A stretch of 64,000 nt of DNA from Candidatus Polarisedimenticolia bacterium (lineage in GTDB: Bacteria; Acidobacteriota; Polarisedimenticolia; Gp22-AA2), in the NCBI GenBank assembly GCA_036001465.1, contig DASYUH010000004.1, positions 1 to 64,000 on the forward strand, in the 5' to 3' direction. The position numbers and the translations under genes are program-made. Below, in pieces: positions 42,065-53,437 of the stretch; the first letter of the stretch is position 1, and each line of letters opens with the position of its first letter. The notes under the pieces are model-generated. The model saw nothing but the letters and a program-made list of their open reading frames with translations, had not been told where the DNA came from and did no database searches.

Positions 42065-43554
42065 GCCACCTTGTCCGTGATGTCCTTCTCTTCGAACTCC
42101 TCGCCGTCGAAACTGATCCGGCGGGCCTTTTCGTCCACCAGGGTGTCCAGATTGACCGGGCGACCCCAGACTCTCTGGATGTTCCTCAGGGTGTCCCGGG
42201 CATAGTCGTGCTTCAGCTCGGCCCCCTCGAACTTGTGCTGCAGCAGGAGCTCCCCCTTGTTCCGGAAATTGCCGTCCACCACGAAGATGAACGGCTGGCC
42301 GAAGTTCGTGAGCTGGAAGAGAAGGCGCTGTTTGACCTTCTTGAAGTCGCGGTCGCTGATCTGGTACATGCCGGTCTTGGGATTGAAGTCGTAGAGGAAC
42401 AGCTTGTGCTCGCGGCAGAAGTCCTCGGTCAGGTAGTTGTCGATGAACGTGACGTCGGTGCAGTGCCGGCGGACTTCGAAAATCTTCTCCCTCCCGAGCC
42501 CCGCCTTGCGGTCCCAGCGGGCGCGCTCGACCAGATCCTCGCAGTCATCGAACTCCTTGCCGAAGCGCCCCTTGTTCCAGCGCTCCTCGATGTTGCGGTA
42601 CAGCTCCACGCCCAGCTTGTAAGGGTTCAGACGGCCGCTCCGCCCGCCCAGGGTGCCCGAGTGGTGGTCGGCGTAATCGATGAGCTCGGCGTCGGTCAGC
42701 ACCTTCTCGGTCATCAGCTTGGAGTGCCAGTAGGTCGCCCAGCCTTCGTTCATGATCTTGGTCTGCGCCTGCGGCGCGTAGTAGTAGGCCTCCTCGCGGA
42801 CGATCGCCAGGACGTCCCGCTGCCAGTTCTCCAGGGGGGAGTTCTCGATGAGGAACTTGAGCACGTCCCGCTGGGGGGTCTCGGGGAAACGCTTCTTGCG
42901 CTTGGCCTCCTCCTCCAGCTTCTTCTTGTGCGCCTCGATGAACTCCGGAGGGTTGATGAAGTCGTTCATGTAGGACTTGCTCTTCATCCGCCGGATCTGA
43001 GGCTTCGGCTCCTCGGCCCCGTCCCGCTCCCGGACGCGCTCCCGCACGATGAAGGGGGAGTGAGGGTCGATCAGGTTCTCGAGCGACAGGCAGCTGTCGA
43101 CGTAGTTCTCGACCGCCTCGACCCCGTGCGCGTCCATGTAGCGGCGGATGCGGGTCGCGTGGTTGGCCATCACGTCCATCATCTTGCGGTTGGTCTTGGA
43201 GAACGCCAGATTGTTCTTGAAGAAGTCGCAGTGGGCGTAGACGTGCGCCATGACCAGCTTCTGGTCGACGATCTGGTTGCACTCGAGAAGGTAGGCGTAG
43301 CAGGGGTCGTTGTTGATGACCATCTCGTAGATCTTCGACAGGCCATAGGAGTAGGACTTCTGAAGGTGCTCGTACTCCATGCCGAAGCGCCAGTGCGGAT
43401 AGCGCGTCGGAAACCCTCCGAAGGCGGCGACCTGGTTGAGTCCCCGGTAGTCGAGGAGCTCGAAGATGACGGGGAAGAAGTCCAGGCCGAAGGCGCGCGC
43501 GTGCCCCTCGATCTCCTCCTGCAGCTCCTGCAGGTCCTTCGGCAGGTTGGCCAC
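42061..43554 (-). CDS. spoVR: SpoVR-family protein (YcgB-like)
   Basis: A 497-residue SpoVR: LDFFPVIFELLDYRGLNQVAAFGGFPTRYPHWRFGMEYE, MVINNDPCYAYL, VMAHVYAHCDFFKNN, and EAYYYAPQAQTKIMNEGWATYWHSK, which are family hallmarks. The H-x-x-A-H-x-D-F pattern and the E-x4-YY string suggest a metal site, not proven. SpoVR/YcgB acts with YeaG/PrkA and YeaH in starvation response in enterobacteria and with sporulation in Bacillus. GTG 43554 begins two bases after the yeaH stop and has a G-rich site upstream inside yeaH. Confidence 0.92.
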   Translation of the reverse strand: MANLPKDLQELQEEIEGHARAFGLDFFPVIFELLDYRGLNQVAAFGGFPTRYPHWRFGMEYEHLQKSYSYGLSKIYEMVINNDPCYAYLLECNQIVDQKLVMAHVYAHCDFFKNNLAFSKTNRKMMDVMANHATRIRRYMDAHGVEAVENYVDSCLSLENLIDPHSPFIVRERVRERDGAEEPKPQIRRMKSKSYMNDFINPPEFIEAHKKKLEEEAKRKKRFPETPQRDVLKFLIENSPLENWQRDVLAIVREEAYYYAPQAQTKIMNEGWATYWHSKLMTEKVLTDAELIDYADHHSGTLGGRSGRLNPYKLGVELYRNIEERWNKGRFGKEFDDCEDLVERARWDRKAGLGREKIFEVRRHCTDVTFIDNYLTEDFCREHKLFLYDFNPKTGMYQISDRDFKKVKQRLLFQLTNFGQPFIFVVDGNFRNKGELLLQHKFEGAELKHDYARDTLRNIQRVWGRPVNLDTLVDEKARRISFDGEEFEEKDITDKVA

Positions 43555-43556
43555 CG

Positions 43557-44663
<1,107 letters not shown>

Positions 44664-44687
44664 GCCGATCCCCCCTCCGACAGAAAC

Positions 44688-44735
44688 GCCCCTGCAGGGC
44701 TCCCGGCGACCGTCCGCCCGCGGCCCGGCAGGGGC
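44688..44735 (-). other. Stem-loop between prkA and yeaH
   Basis: GCCCCTGC (44688-44695) and GCAGGGGC (44728-44735) form an 8-bp stem in the 96-base gap. There is no U-tract. It may attenuate or process the message between the kinase and the downstream genes. Confidence 0.4.
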
Positions 44736-44759
44736 ATCAGAAACACGGCTGGGAGCCCG

Positions 44760-46892
<2,133 letters not shown>

Positions 46893-46922
46893 GTGTTCCT
46901 CTATTTCAAATCACCTGAACGT

Positions 46923-46951
46923 AATATAAGGCGCAGTCAAGGAATTGTCAA
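46923..46951 (-). promoter_or_regulatory. Sigma-70-type promoter for the prkA group
   Basis: On the minus strand TTGACA (46951-46946), a 17-base spacer and TATATT (46928-46923). Both hexamers are near consensus. The start should fall near 46916. Confidence 0.75.
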
Positions 46952-46974
46952 AAACTTTTCCCGGCCGCCGTTTG

Positions 46975-47003
46975 TTGACAGCCTCCGGGGGAGCCGTTAA
47001 CAT
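46975..47003 (+). promoter_or_regulatory. Sigma-70-type promoter for the GGDEF-PilZ operon
   Basis: TTGACA (46975-46980), a 17-base spacer and TAACAT (46998-47003). It is back-to-back with the prkA promoter, 24 bases apart, so one regulator bound between could control both. Confidence 0.7.
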
Positions 47004-47041
47004 CGCGGGGCAGGCAAGGAGCCCGTCATCCTGAGGTAACT

Positions 47042-48154
47042 GTGGACCCGCGGGACCTGAGACGCACCGTCCAGGACGACATCCGGAAGGTCCTCGAAGA
47101 CCCCGCCGCCCGGGGCGACCGCCTGGTCGAGGCGCTCGCCGGCCTCGCCACGCGGCATCCGATCGAGCCGTTTCGCGCCGTCCTGGCGTGCGTCGCGACC
47201 CTGGAATGCTCCGAGGACGAGGCGGGTCCCCTGGTCCTCGCCATCGACAGGCATCGATCCGGTCTCGAGGAGCTGATGGGCCGGGACCCTGGCTTCAGCG
47301 TCGCCGCCTGCGATCTCCTCCACGACGTGGACCGGACCATGCGGGAACCCGTCTACCGCTCAGGCGCCCCCGCCGTCCGGACCTCCCCGGACGAGTTCGC
47401 GGCGCCGCTCGAGGAGTCCTTGCGACAGGAGTCTCGGCGCGCTCAGCGGTCCGGCCGCCCCGTCGCCGTGGTCGTCCTGGCGCCGGACGGAGACGCCCCC
47501 GGGGCGGCCGGCGATCGGCAGGCGGCCCGACGGGGGTTGTGCGACGGCGCGCGCGACATCGACGTCGTCGGCAGCCTGTCGCCCGACGCCTTCCTCGTCC
47601 TGCTTCCGTGCACCGGCGGGAGACAGGGTCTTCTGGCCGCGGGGCGATTCCGCCGCTCCCTCTTCGCCGCGACCGGCGCGGCCTGGAGCGCCGGAGCGGC
47701 GTCGGGTTCCGGCCCTGCGGCGGACGCCGTCGATCTGACCCGCAAGGCCAGGGAGGCCCTGGCGACGGCCCGGCGGGAGGGGTCGGGGCAGGCGCTGCAC
47801 CGACAGGAGCGCCGGGCCCACTCACGCACGGTGGTGAGCGTCCCGGTCGAGGCGCGGCTGCGCCGGGACGGCGTCGATTGGGCCATCGTGCTGGAAGACC
47901 TGTCCCTGGGAGGGGCCCTGTTCACCGTCCACCAGCGAATCGATCCCGGCTCCGAGGTGATCCTGGCGCTGCGTCAGGGGGTCGTGCGTCCTGTGGCCAC
48001 GGCGATCCCGTCGCGCGTCCTCAGGGTGGCGGATGGGCCGGTGGCCGGGCGGGCGCCCTGGAAGGCGGCTGTGTCGTTCGGCGCCGAGGCGCGGCTCGGG
48101 ATCGCCGCTGTCCTGGCCGAGATCGATCCGCGCGCCCCCCGGGGGGTCCCGTGA
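47042..48154 (+). CDS. Degenerate GGDEF-like and PilZ protein
   Basis: A 370-residue protein. The middle part (about 120-240) looks like a GGDEF fold whose active-site motif reads S-P-D-A-F (in SLSPDAFLVLLP), so it should not make cyclic di-GMP. The C-terminal part (about 258-360) has a PilZ-like domain (RRAHSRTVVSVPVEARLRR and DLSLGGALF), which may bind cyclic di-GMP. The N-terminal part is helical with no known domain. GTG 47042 follows gaggt. It overlaps the next gene by four bases (GTGA). Confidence 0.7.
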   Translation: MDPRDLRRTVQDDIRKVLEDPAARGDRLVEALAGLATRHPIEPFRAVLACVATLECSEDEAGPLVLAIDRHRSGLEELMGRDPGFSVAACDLLHDVDRTMREPVYRSGAPAVRTSPDEFAAPLEESLRQESRRAQRSGRPVAVVVLAPDGDAPGAAGDRQAARRGLCDGARDIDVVGSLSPDAFLVLLPCTGGRQGLLAAGRFRRSLFAATGAAWSAGAASGSGPAADAVDLTRKAREALATARREGSGQALHRQERRAHSRTVVSVPVEARLRRDGVDWAIVLEDLSLGGALFTVHQRIDPGSEVILALRQGVVRPVATAIPSRVLRVADGPVAGRAPWKAAVSFGAEARLGIAAVLAEIDPRAPRGVP

Positions 48155-49359
48155 TCACCCTGGAGGAAGCGTCGCGCCACCGCGAGGAGCTGACCGAAAT
48201 CCTGCGGGAGGACGCCCACAACGAAGAGAGAATCCTGCGGCGCCTGGATCAGATCCGGACGCAGAGCGGCCTCCAGGTCTACGCGGCGCTTCTCCTCATC
48301 CTGACGGGCCTGGGCTTCGAGGAGTCGGAGGCCCGCCTCCACTGGGACGAGGTGCTCAAGCACCGGCAGCGGCTCGGCCAGGCGCTGCAGCGCAACGTCG
48401 GCCTGCGCGTGGCGGTGCTCGATTATTTCGTCAACGTCAACCGGCAGCTCGTCAGCCCGCGCATCATCGATTTGTCGCTGCACGACCGTCAGGACCCCTC
48501 CTCGCCGGTCGATGCGCGCACCGGGTTGTGGAACGCGCGGCAGTTCCTGTCGGCCCTGCAGAAGGAGATCCGGCGGGCCAAGCGGTACAAGCTGGAGCTG
48601 ACGGTGCTCTACCTCGACATCGACGACTTCCGGGAGATCAACGAGAGGCACGGCGAGCTGGTCGGGGACATCCTGCTGCGCGAGGTGGCCATCCTCGTGA
48701 AAAACAGGATCCGCGACATCGACATGGCCGCCCGCCTGTCCGGCGAGGAGTTCGGCCTGATCCTGCCGGAGACCGAGCGGATGGGGGCCTTCCTGGTGGC
48801 CGAGCGCATCCGCAAGGAGGTGGAACGCCACTTCATGCGACGCGACATCGACGGCCGCCCGATCGCCATGACCGTCACCATCGGCATGGCGAAGTACCCG
48901 GCGGACGCGGCGATGCCGGACCGGCTGCTCCGGCGGGCCGAGGAGGCGATGCACCAGGCGAAGGCGCGCGGGGGAAACACGGTCGGAGTCTATTACCGCG
49001 AGCGGCGCAGCTACATCCGGTTCGACGTGATGCGCCAGCAGGTGCAGATCCGCGTGACGCCGGCCGGCCGGGACGCCTCGGACTTCCGGGAGGAGACGGA
49101 GGCGCCGGTCAACATCAGCCGGAGCGGCCTGCTGTTCGAGAGCGATCGCGCGTTCTCCATCGGCGACGAGCTGGTGATCGTCTGTCAGGACAGCCGGGAT
49201 CAGGCGCGCGTCACCCTGCGAGCCCGCGTGGTGCGCATGGAAGAGATCGAAGGGCAGCCGCTGCGCTACGAGGTGGGGGCCGTCTTCCTCCTCGAATGGG
49301 ACCATCAGGAGGCCCAGGTCACGGAATTCCTGCGGCGCGGCGGCCTGGCCGCCGGCTGA
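48151..49359 (+). CDS. Diguanylate cyclase with PilZ domain
   Basis: A 402-residue protein. An N-terminal helical domain (about 1-115) resembles that of the previous gene. GGDEF domain about 120-285: TGLWNARQFLSAL, DIDDFREINERHG, an active-site SGEEF and an inhibitory I-site R-D-I-D five residues upstream. These suggest it makes cyclic di-GMP with product feedback. PilZ-like domain about 290-395 (RRSYIRFDVM, NISRSGLLFES). It is coupled to the degenerate paralogue, so the pair may act as enzyme and sensor. Confidence 0.8.
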   Translation: MITLEEASRHREELTEILREDAHNEERILRRLDQIRTQSGLQVYAALLLILTGLGFEESEARLHWDEVLKHRQRLGQALQRNVGLRVAVLDYFVNVNRQLVSPRIIDLSLHDRQDPSSPVDARTGLWNARQFLSALQKEIRRAKRYKLELTVLYLDIDDFREINERHGELVGDILLREVAILVKNRIRDIDMAARLSGEEFGLILPETERMGAFLVAERIRKEVERHFMRRDIDGRPIAMTVTIGMAKYPADAAMPDRLLRRAEEAMHQAKARGGNTVGVYYRERRSYIRFDVMRQQVQIRVTPAGRDASDFREETEAPVNISRSGLLFESDRAFSIGDELVIVCQDSRDQARVTLRARVVRMEEIEGQPLRYEVGAVFLLEWDHQEAQVTEFLRRGGLAAG

Positions 49360-49372
49360 CGGCGGTCCGGAT

Positions 49373-50053
49373 ATGACCATCCTCGGCATCGACACCGCCA
49401 CCCGCCGCGCGAGCGTGGCGCTGGCGCGCGGCGGGGAGGTCGCGGCCCTGGCGCACCTCGACGGGCGCCATGGGCACGCGGGCGACCTCCTGACGCGCCT
49501 CGACGCGCTCCTGACCGGGGCGGGACTCAAGCCCTCCGATCTGGCGGCCATCGCCGTCACGATCGGCCCCGGCTCCTTCACCGGCGTGCGCATCGGGATG
49601 GCCACGGCCAAGGGGCTGGCCTACGCCCTCGACGTGCCCCTCGGCGGCCTCTCCACTCTCGAGGCGCTGGCGCGAGCCGCCCTGCCTCTCGCGGGTGGCG
49701 CCCCGCGGCTGTGCGCCGTCCTCGAGGCCGGGCGGGGCGAGGTGTATGCCGCGCTGTTCCGTCGCGAGGGGAGCGGGCTGTGCCGTGAGACGGACGACCG
49801 GTCCTGGCGGCCACGGGACCTCGTGGAGGAGACTCGTGGCGGCGCGATCCTGGTCGGGGACGCGGTCGCGACCCTCCGGCAGGCGGCCCGCGAGGCCGGC
49901 CTGGAGGTGACGGGCATCGAGCCCCAGCCGGCCCTGGCCGGAGCGCTCGCCGTCTGGGGCGGGGCGACGCTCCACCCCGGAGGCGCCTACGATCCGGGCG
50001 CCCTGCGCCCCAACTACGTGCGCCCATCCGACGCCGAGGTGGCGCGCCGATGA
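49373..50053 (+). CDS. tsaB: tRNA t6A modification protein TsaB
   Basis: A 226-residue TsaB: LGIDTATRRASVAL, VTIGPGSFTGVRIGMATAKGLAYAL and the NYVRPSDAE tail. TsaB is a non-catalytic scaffold of the complex that makes N6-threonylcarbamoyl adenosine at position 37 of ANN-reading tRNAs. It overlaps rimI by four bases. Confidence 0.93.
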   Translation: MTILGIDTATRRASVALARGGEVAALAHLDGRHGHAGDLLTRLDALLTGAGLKPSDLAAIAVTIGPGSFTGVRIGMATAKGLAYALDVPLGGLSTLEALARAALPLAGGAPRLCAVLEAGRGEVYAALFRREGSGLCRETDDRSWRPRDLVEETRGGAILVGDAVATLRQAAREAGLEVTGIEPQPALAGALAVWGGATLHPGGAYDPGALRPNYVRPSDAEVARR

Positions 50054-50553
50054 TCGTCAAGACCCGGAGGCATCGGGACAGGGCCTCGGCGCTCACGTTC
50101 GTGCCGATGTCGCTGGAGGACATCCCCGGCGTGATGGAGATCGAGAACCAGTCGTTCCCGATTCCCTGGAGCGAATCCTCGTTCCGTTACGAGCTGCTCG
50201 AGAACCCGTACGCGAGCCTGTTCGTGGGCCGGGTCCGCACGGAGCCGCCCGTGATCGCGTTCGCCTGCGTCTGGCTCGTCGATCAGGAGATGAAGATCAA
50301 CAACATCGCCGTCCATCCTCGCGTCCGGGCGCAGGGCGTGGGAACGCGGTTTCTCCGCTTCCTGCTGGATCACGCGGCGTCCCAGGGATGCCGCGAGATC
50401 ACCCTGGAGGTTCGACCGAGCAACGCGGCGGCCCTGGCCCTGTACCGCTCGGCCGGCTTCCTCCCGATCGGTCGCCGGAAGCAGTACTACACCGACACGC
50501 ACGAGGACGCGATCGTCATGTGGCGCCGGATCGAGCCCCGGACGGCCGGATGA
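50050..50553 (+). CDS. rimI: Ribosomal protein alanine N-acetyltransferase RimI-like
   Basis: A 167-residue GNAT acetyltransferase: MEIENQSFPIPWSESSFRYELL, the acetyl-CoA site RVRAQGVGTRFLRFLL and VRPSNAAALALYRSAGF. RimI acetylates the N-terminus of ribosomal protein S18. The tsaB-rimI pairing is common. Confidence 0.92.
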   Translation: MIVKTRRHRDRASALTFVPMSLEDIPGVMEIENQSFPIPWSESSFRYELLENPYASLFVGRVRTEPPVIAFACVWLVDQEMKINNIAVHPRVRAQGVGTRFLRFLLDHAASQGCREITLEVRPSNAAALALYRSAGFLPIGRRKQYYTDTHEDAIVMWRRIEPRTAG

Positions 50554-50568
50554 CACCCGACCCGACCC

Positions 50569-50597
50569 TTGCACCAACCGATCCGGGATGCTAGACT
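50569..50597 (+). promoter_or_regulatory. Sigma-70-type promoter for the YdcH-like gene
   Basis: TTGCAC (50569-50574), 17-base spacer and TAGACT (50592-50597) preceded by TGc. It gives a leader of about 70 bases. Confidence 0.65.
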
Positions 50598-50673
50598 TGG
50601 CCGTAAACATGGACGCCTGTGCGACTCAACCGCCTTCGCTCGAACGCCCTTTAAAACCAGGAGGTCTAGGACG

Positions 50674-50919
50674 ATGGTGCACATCCAGGAGGACCTGAAG
50701 AGGACCCTTTCGGAGAACCACGAGGAGTATCGAAAGCTGCTGGCGGAGCACGCCAGCTGTGAGTCCCGTCTTCAGGAACTTCAGGGAAAGGCCGTCCTCG
50801 ACGAGACCGAGCGGGTCGAGAGCGTCAACATCAAGAAACAGAAGCTGCAGCTCAAGGACCGCATGGAAGCGATCCTCCGGCACCACATGGAGCGCACCAG
50901 CGGCGCCGGGGTCCGGTAA
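50674..50919 (+). CDS. YdcH/DUF465-like coiled-coil protein
   Basis: An 81-residue, highly charged helical protein (EYRKLLAEHASCESRLQEL, VNIKKQKLQLKDRMEAILR) that matches the short coiled-coil proteins of the YdcH/DUF465 type. It has its own promoter, a strong aggaggt site and a terminator, so it is probably well expressed. Function unknown. Confidence 0.75.
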   Translation: MVHIQEDLKRTLSENHEEYRKLLAEHASCESRLQELQGKAVLDETERVESVNIKKQKLQLKDRMEAILRHHMERTSGAGVR

Positions 50920-50953
50920 GGGGACCTCGGAAATCCGACGCGCACGGCGTGGA

Positions 50954-50980
50954 GGGGGCGCTGCGGCAGGCCCCCTTTTT
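50954..50980 (+). terminator. Rho-independent terminator after the YdcH-like gene
   Basis: GGGGGC (50954-50959), a loop that can itself pair (ctgc/gcag), GCCCCC (50970-50975) and TTTTT. The psd start lies only 15 bases further, so some read-through may feed psd. Confidence 0.85.
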
Positions 50981-50995
50981 CGACGGGAGGCACAG

Positions 50996-51640
50996 GTGCC
51001 GGTGGCAAGAGAGGCGATCCCCTTCCTCCTGGGCCTGCTCGCGGCCGCCATCCTTCTCGGCGCGGTCCTCGGCCCCTGGGGCGTCCTCCCGGCCCTGGTG
51101 CTCATCCTGTTCGTTCTGTTCTTTTTCCGCGATCCCGCACGGGCGTCGCCGACCGGAGAGGGCCTGGTGCTGTCGCCGGCCGACGGCCGCGTCTCGGACA
51201 TCGAGCGCGGACCGGAGGGGGCGCGGATCTCGGTGTTCCTGTCGCTCTTCGACTGCCACATCAACCGATCGCCTGTGGAGGGGACGGTCCGCACCGTGGC
51301 CTACACCTCCGGCCGTTTCCACCCGGCCTGGCAGGGGCGGGCGAGCCGCGAGAACGAGCGCAACCACCTGGTCATCGCGTCGCAGGCGGGCGACTACGGC
51401 GTCACGCAGATCGCCGGCGTCGTGGCGCGGCGGATCGTCTGCGCCAAGAGGCCCGGCGACGAGGTGAGGCGCGGCGAGCGGATCGGCCTCATCCGCTTCG
51501 GATCGCGCACGGACCTGCACTTGCCTCCGGGCATCGAGCCGCTGGTGACGGTCGGCGACCGGGTCCGTGGAGGGCTGACGGTGCTGGCTCGGGAGGTCCC
51601 GGTCGCGCAGCGCGCCTCGGCCGCCGGGGCGCGGGCATGA
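50996..51640 (+). CDS. psd: Phosphatidylserine decarboxylase (short form)
   Basis: A 214-residue proenzyme of the short archaetidylserine-decarboxylase-like type. Two N-terminal membrane helices (about 5-45) precede the decarboxylase: FFRDPAR, LSPADGRVS, SVFLSLFDCHINRSP and NERNHLVI. Self-cleavage at the G-S of RFGSRTDLHLP makes the pyruvoyl group. It forms phosphatidylethanolamine. GTG 50996 has a gggagg site. It overlaps pssA by four bases. Confidence 0.93.
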   Translation: MPVAREAIPFLLGLLAAAILLGAVLGPWGVLPALVLILFVLFFFRDPARASPTGEGLVLSPADGRVSDIERGPEGARISVFLSLFDCHINRSPVEGTVRTVAYTSGRFHPAWQGRASRENERNHLVIASQAGDYGVTQIAGVVARRIVCAKRPGDEVRRGERIGLIRFGSRTDLHLPPGIEPLVTVGDRVRGGLTVLAREVPVAQRASAAGARA

Positions 51641-52413
51641 GGGATCCTGCACGGCTGAAGGACCGGGCCCGGTTCCGGCGCGGCGCCTACCTGATTCCGA
51701 GCCTGTTCACGACCGGGAACCTGCTCTGCGGCTACATCGCCGTCGTGCGCAGCATCCAGGGCGAGTTCGAGTGGGCGGCGATCGCCCTGTTCATCGCGGC
51801 GCTCCTCGATCGGGTGGACGGCTGGGTGGCCAGGCTCACGGGGACGACGAGCGACTTCGGCGTGCAGTTCGATTCGCTCGCCGACGTCATCTCCTTCGGC
51901 ATCGCGCCGTCGATCCTCGTCTATGTGTGGGCCCTCTCCTCCCTCCCCAAGCCCTGGTCCCTGGCGCCGTTCCTTCTTCTGGCCACGAGCGCGGCTCGCC
52001 TGGCCCGCTTCAACATCCAGGCGCCGACCCTGGACAAGCGCTATTTCGTGGGGCTGCCGACGCCGGCCGCGGCCTGCGCCGTGGCCGCGTGCGTGTTCTA
52101 CGATCCGGAGCGGGTGACCGACCGGATCACCGGCATCCTGGTGATGTGCCTCGTCGTGACCCTCTCGGTCCTGATGATCAGCAAGGTGCGGTATCGATCC
52201 TTCAAGGAGATCGATCTGCGTCGGCGCGTGCCGTGGGTGGTCGTGATCCTGATGGCCCTGGTGTTCTTCATCGCGGCCGGGTATCCCAAGGAGGTCGGCC
52301 TGTTCCTCAGCTTCGCGTACCTCCTCTCCGGGCTCGTCCCGCGGCTCCGCGCCGTGCCGGCGCAGAAGGAGCCGCGCCCGGCCGCGGCGGGAGGTCGCGA
52401 TGGCCGTGGTTGA
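51637..52413 (+). CDS. pssA: CDP-diacylglycerol-serine O-phosphatidyltransferase
   Basis: A 258-residue membrane enzyme with the CDP-alcohol transferase motif D-R-V-D-G-W-V-A-R-x8-F-G-V-Q-F-D-S-L-A-D and about eight hydrophobic segments. It makes phosphatidylserine, the substrate of Psd encoded just upstream. It overlaps the Asd-like gene by 14 bases. Confidence 0.93.
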   Translation: MRDPARLKDRARFRRGAYLIPSLFTTGNLLCGYIAVVRSIQGEFEWAAIALFIAALLDRVDGWVARLTGTTSDFGVQFDSLADVISFGIAPSILVYVWALSSLPKPWSLAPFLLLATSAARLARFNIQAPTLDKRYFVGLPTPAAACAVAACVFYDPERVTDRITGILVMCLVVTLSVLMISKVRYRSFKEIDLRRRVPWVVVILMALVFFIAAGYPKEVGLFLSFAYLLSGLVPRLRAVPAQKEPRPAAAGGRDGRG

Positions 52414-53437
52414 GGTGGCGCGCTTCCGCCGCCGGGCGCACGTCGCGCTGTTCGACGCCACCACGCTGGCGGCCAGGGGCGTGAAGGACCATCTCGCCTC
52501 CCGGGCGTTCCCCGCGGCCTCGGTCCGCCTTTACTCGTCGACCGCGGAAGCCGACTCCAACCTGACGGAGTTCAAGGGGGAGCCGATGCTCGTCACCGAG
52601 CCGGACATCGACACCCTCGCGAACCTGGACATCGCCTTCCTGTGCGGCAGCCGTGAGGAGGGGGCCCGTTACCTGGACTGGGCGGGCCGGGTCGGATTCA
52701 CGGCCGTCGATCTGACCGGCGCGGCCGCCTCCGGTGCGGCGCCCCTCGTGAACGCCTCGGTCAACCCGGAGGCGATCTCCGAAGGCCCCGGCGTGATCGC
52801 CACGCCGCACCCGGTGGCCCAGCTCCTGTCCACTGTGCTCGCGCCCGTCCGGAGCCGCTGCGGGCTGCAGGAGGTCGTGGCGGTGGTTCTGCAGCCGGCA
52901 TCGCAACACGGAGAGCCGGGAATCGACGAGCTCTACAAGCAGACCGCCAGCCTCCTGAGCTTCTCGGACATGCCCCGGGAGGTCTTCGGTCGCCAGCTGG
53001 CGTTCAACGTCATCCCCGGCTTCGCGGGGGAAGAGCGGCACGGACGGGATGCGGGCCGCGCGGACCTCGCGGAGGAGGTCCGCCGGATCACCGGGGGCGG
53101 CTTCGCGCTGGGCGTCCAGGTCATCCAGGCGCCGGTGTTCCACGGCCATGCCCTCATGGCGCACGTGGTGCTCGATCCCGGGAGGAGCACCGACGATCTG
53201 GCCGCGTGCTTCGCCGGCGGCGACGACTTCCGCTTCGAGCGGCGCGGCGAGAAGGTGACGCCCGTCGAGAGGGCGGGGGAGGGCGGGATCCTGGTCGGGG
53301 GCATCCGGCCGGGAGCGCGCGAGTCGTCGTTCTGGATCTGGGCCGTGTGTGACGACCTGGCCGGAGGGACCGCGCTCAATGCCGTGCGCATTGCCGAGAT
53401 GCTCCTCGGACGGGACGCCGGCAAGGGGCGGGCATGA
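52400..53437 (+). CDS. Aspartate-semialdehyde-dehydrogenase-like protein (Usg type), probably inactive
   Basis: A 345-residue protein with the Asd layout: an N-terminal Rossmann part (HVALFDATTLAARGVKDHL, TEPDIDTLANLDIAFLCG) and a dimerisation part (GIDELYKQT, QVIQAPVFHGHAL). Where Asd has P-N-C-S with the nucleophilic cysteine, this protein reads ATPHPVAQLLS, so the catalytic Cys is gone. It thus resembles E. coli Usg, a dead paralogue. The real role is unknown; the position after pssA gives no clue. ATG 52400 is inside the pssA end. Confidence 0.75.
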   Translation: MAVVEVARFRRRAHVALFDATTLAARGVKDHLASRAFPAASVRLYSSTAEADSNLTEFKGEPMLVTEPDIDTLANLDIAFLCGSREEGARYLDWAGRVGFTAVDLTGAAASGAAPLVNASVNPEAISEGPGVIATPHPVAQLLSTVLAPVRSRCGLQEVVAVVLQPASQHGEPGIDELYKQTASLLSFSDMPREVFGRQLAFNVIPGFAGEERHGRDAGRADLAEEVRRITGGGFALGVQVIQAPVFHGHALMAHVVLDPGRSTDDLAACFAGGDDFRFERRGEKVTPVERAGEGGILVGGIRPGARESSFWIWAVCDDLAGGTALNAVRIAEMLLGRDAGKGRA

